A DNA stretch of 64,000 nucleotides, from NCBI RefSeq assembly GCF_003050785.1, contig NZ_QAOH01000001.1, forward strand, positions 518,090 to 582,089, given 5' to 3'. Position numbers and translations under genes: made by a program. How positions within the stretch are numbered: the stretch's first letter is position 1; each line of letters opens with the position of its first letter. Origin of the DNA: Celeribacter persicus. GTDB taxonomy: Bacteria > Pseudomonadota > Alphaproteobacteria > Rhodobacterales > Rhodobacteraceae. Shown one piece after another: positions 63,673 through 64,000 of the stretch. The notes below the pieces were generated by a model, which saw nothing but the letters and a program-made list of their open reading frames with translations, had not been told where the DNA came from and did no database searches.

Positions 63673-63860
63673 GAGTTATCACCTGAAAAGCGAAAACTAT
63701 CCTTTCAAGCGTCAAAGCTTTGGCAATGAGCGATGCCTTTCACTCATTTACCAGATTGACAGAACCTAAAATCCCGACAAAATCAGTATGAATTTATTAA
63801 CCCATAATTAATGGAGCCATTATCATGCCCATTTTGAGCTACCTCCCGAAATTCGGACAC
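63673..63860. other. AT-rich intergenic stretch next to an insertion sequence
   Basis: No full gene. A plus-strand frame begins at ATG 63825 (MPILSYLPKFGH) and stops after 12 codons at the insertion-sequence end; GGAG lies 8 nt before this ATG. It may be the 5' end of a gene cut by the insertion. TTGACA at 63757-63762 could be its -35 box. Confidence 0.3.
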
Positions 63861-64000
63861 TGACGTAAGCTGCGATTTGTAGTCTGCTGATCTTCAACAC
63901 GCAGGAGATATGTCGAAACGGAAGCAACATCACCCAGAGTTCAAAGCCAAGGTGGCGTTGGCAGCGCTGAAAGGCGAAGAAACAGTCAGCGAGCTGGCCA
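63861..64000 (+). mobile_element. IS3-family insertion sequence, left end (continues beyond window)
   Basis: The stretch starting near TGACGTAAGC (63861) reads like the left end of an IS3-type element, with a TG terminus; the exact border cannot be fixed without the right end. About 50 bp later the transposase gene orfA begins. Confidence 0.6.
63910..64000 (+). CDS. IS3-family transposase OrfA, N-terminal part
   Basis: ATG 63910 with AGGAG 3 nt upstream; 30 residues are visible before the window edge, SKRKQHHPEFKAKVALAALK followed by GEETVSELA. This is the start of the helix-turn-helix OrfA of IS3 elements, which normally continues into OrfB by a -1 frameshift. Confidence 0.85.
   Translation, partial: MSKRKQHHPEFKAKVALAALKGEETVSELA

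Noticed and set aside
1..64000. CRISPR array, prophage or replication origin
   Set aside because: No regular direct repeats with spacers, no phage structural genes, and the rpmH region lacks dnaA and DnaA-box clusters.

Overview
The window is chromosomal DNA of an alphaproteobacterium, most likely a marine Rhodobacteraceae (Roseobacter-group) member. Supporting this are high GC, BztABCD-type amino-acid uptake, the rarA-crcB-rluC-HAD-ATP12 gene order, the rpmH-rnpA-yidD-ttcA-yidC-engB-argB order, a LuxI/LuxR pair and a cobalamin riboswitch of alphaproteobacterial type. The genus cannot be fixed from the sequence alone.

Layout. 1-3773 (+): an organic-acid or small-molecule uptake and catabolism group (end of a TauD/TfdA dioxygenase, orphan TRAP binding protein, ketopantoate-reductase-like enzyme, class II aldolase). 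3798-7208 (-): a three-gene osmolyte operon, gpsA - HAD phosphatase - ggpS, predicted to make glucosylglycerol from DHAP and an activated glucose. 7580-11919 (+): a cobalamin riboswitch followed by five genes that overlap by 4 nt (binding protein, permease, ATPase, pseudoazurin, methyltransferase). 12270-17178 (+): Rrf2 regulator, a structured RNA leader, sulfate ABC transporter (binding protein, cysT, cysW, short cysA) and an Lrp-type regulator. 17303-19546 (+): a cutF-like stalling peptide, a stem-loop, cytochrome c and a Tat-exported multicopper oxidase. 19843-23568 (-): tRNA-Arg(ACG), histidine kinase, FAD/NAD disulfide reductase and TVP38 protein. 23865-31281 (+): rpmH-rnpA-yidD-ttcA, an EAL protein, yidC-engB-argB and a SixA-like phosphatase. 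31327-35944 (-): bztABCD. 36173-41685 (-): ATP12, HAD, rluC, crcB, rarA, luxI and luxR.

41899-63505 (-): the S10-spc-alpha ribosomal protein super-cluster, transcribed right to left (rpsJ to rplQ). The canonical order is kept but opened at three places: an AT-rich orphan gene between rplW and rplB; a 2OG-oxygenase / sodium channel / transglutaminase group between rplP and rpmC; and an ECF sigma/anti-sigma plus small-protein group between rpmD and rplO. At each break the upstream block ends in a terminator-like hairpin and the downstream block starts with its own sigma70-like promoter. Five promoters in this cluster show a 17-nt spacer and a TATA-like -10 (63644, 60205, 54752, 47207, 44548), so the cluster has become several transcription units. 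The window ends in the left part of an IS3-family insertion sequence.

The strongest leads are the riboswitch-controlled transporter operon that carries a blue copper protein and a methyltransferase, the cutF/stem-loop/multicopper oxidase unit with an inserted cytochrome c, the structured leader of the sulfate operon, the modular breaks of the ribosomal cluster with an orphan coiled-coil membrane gene, and a dispersed palindrome family seen three times.
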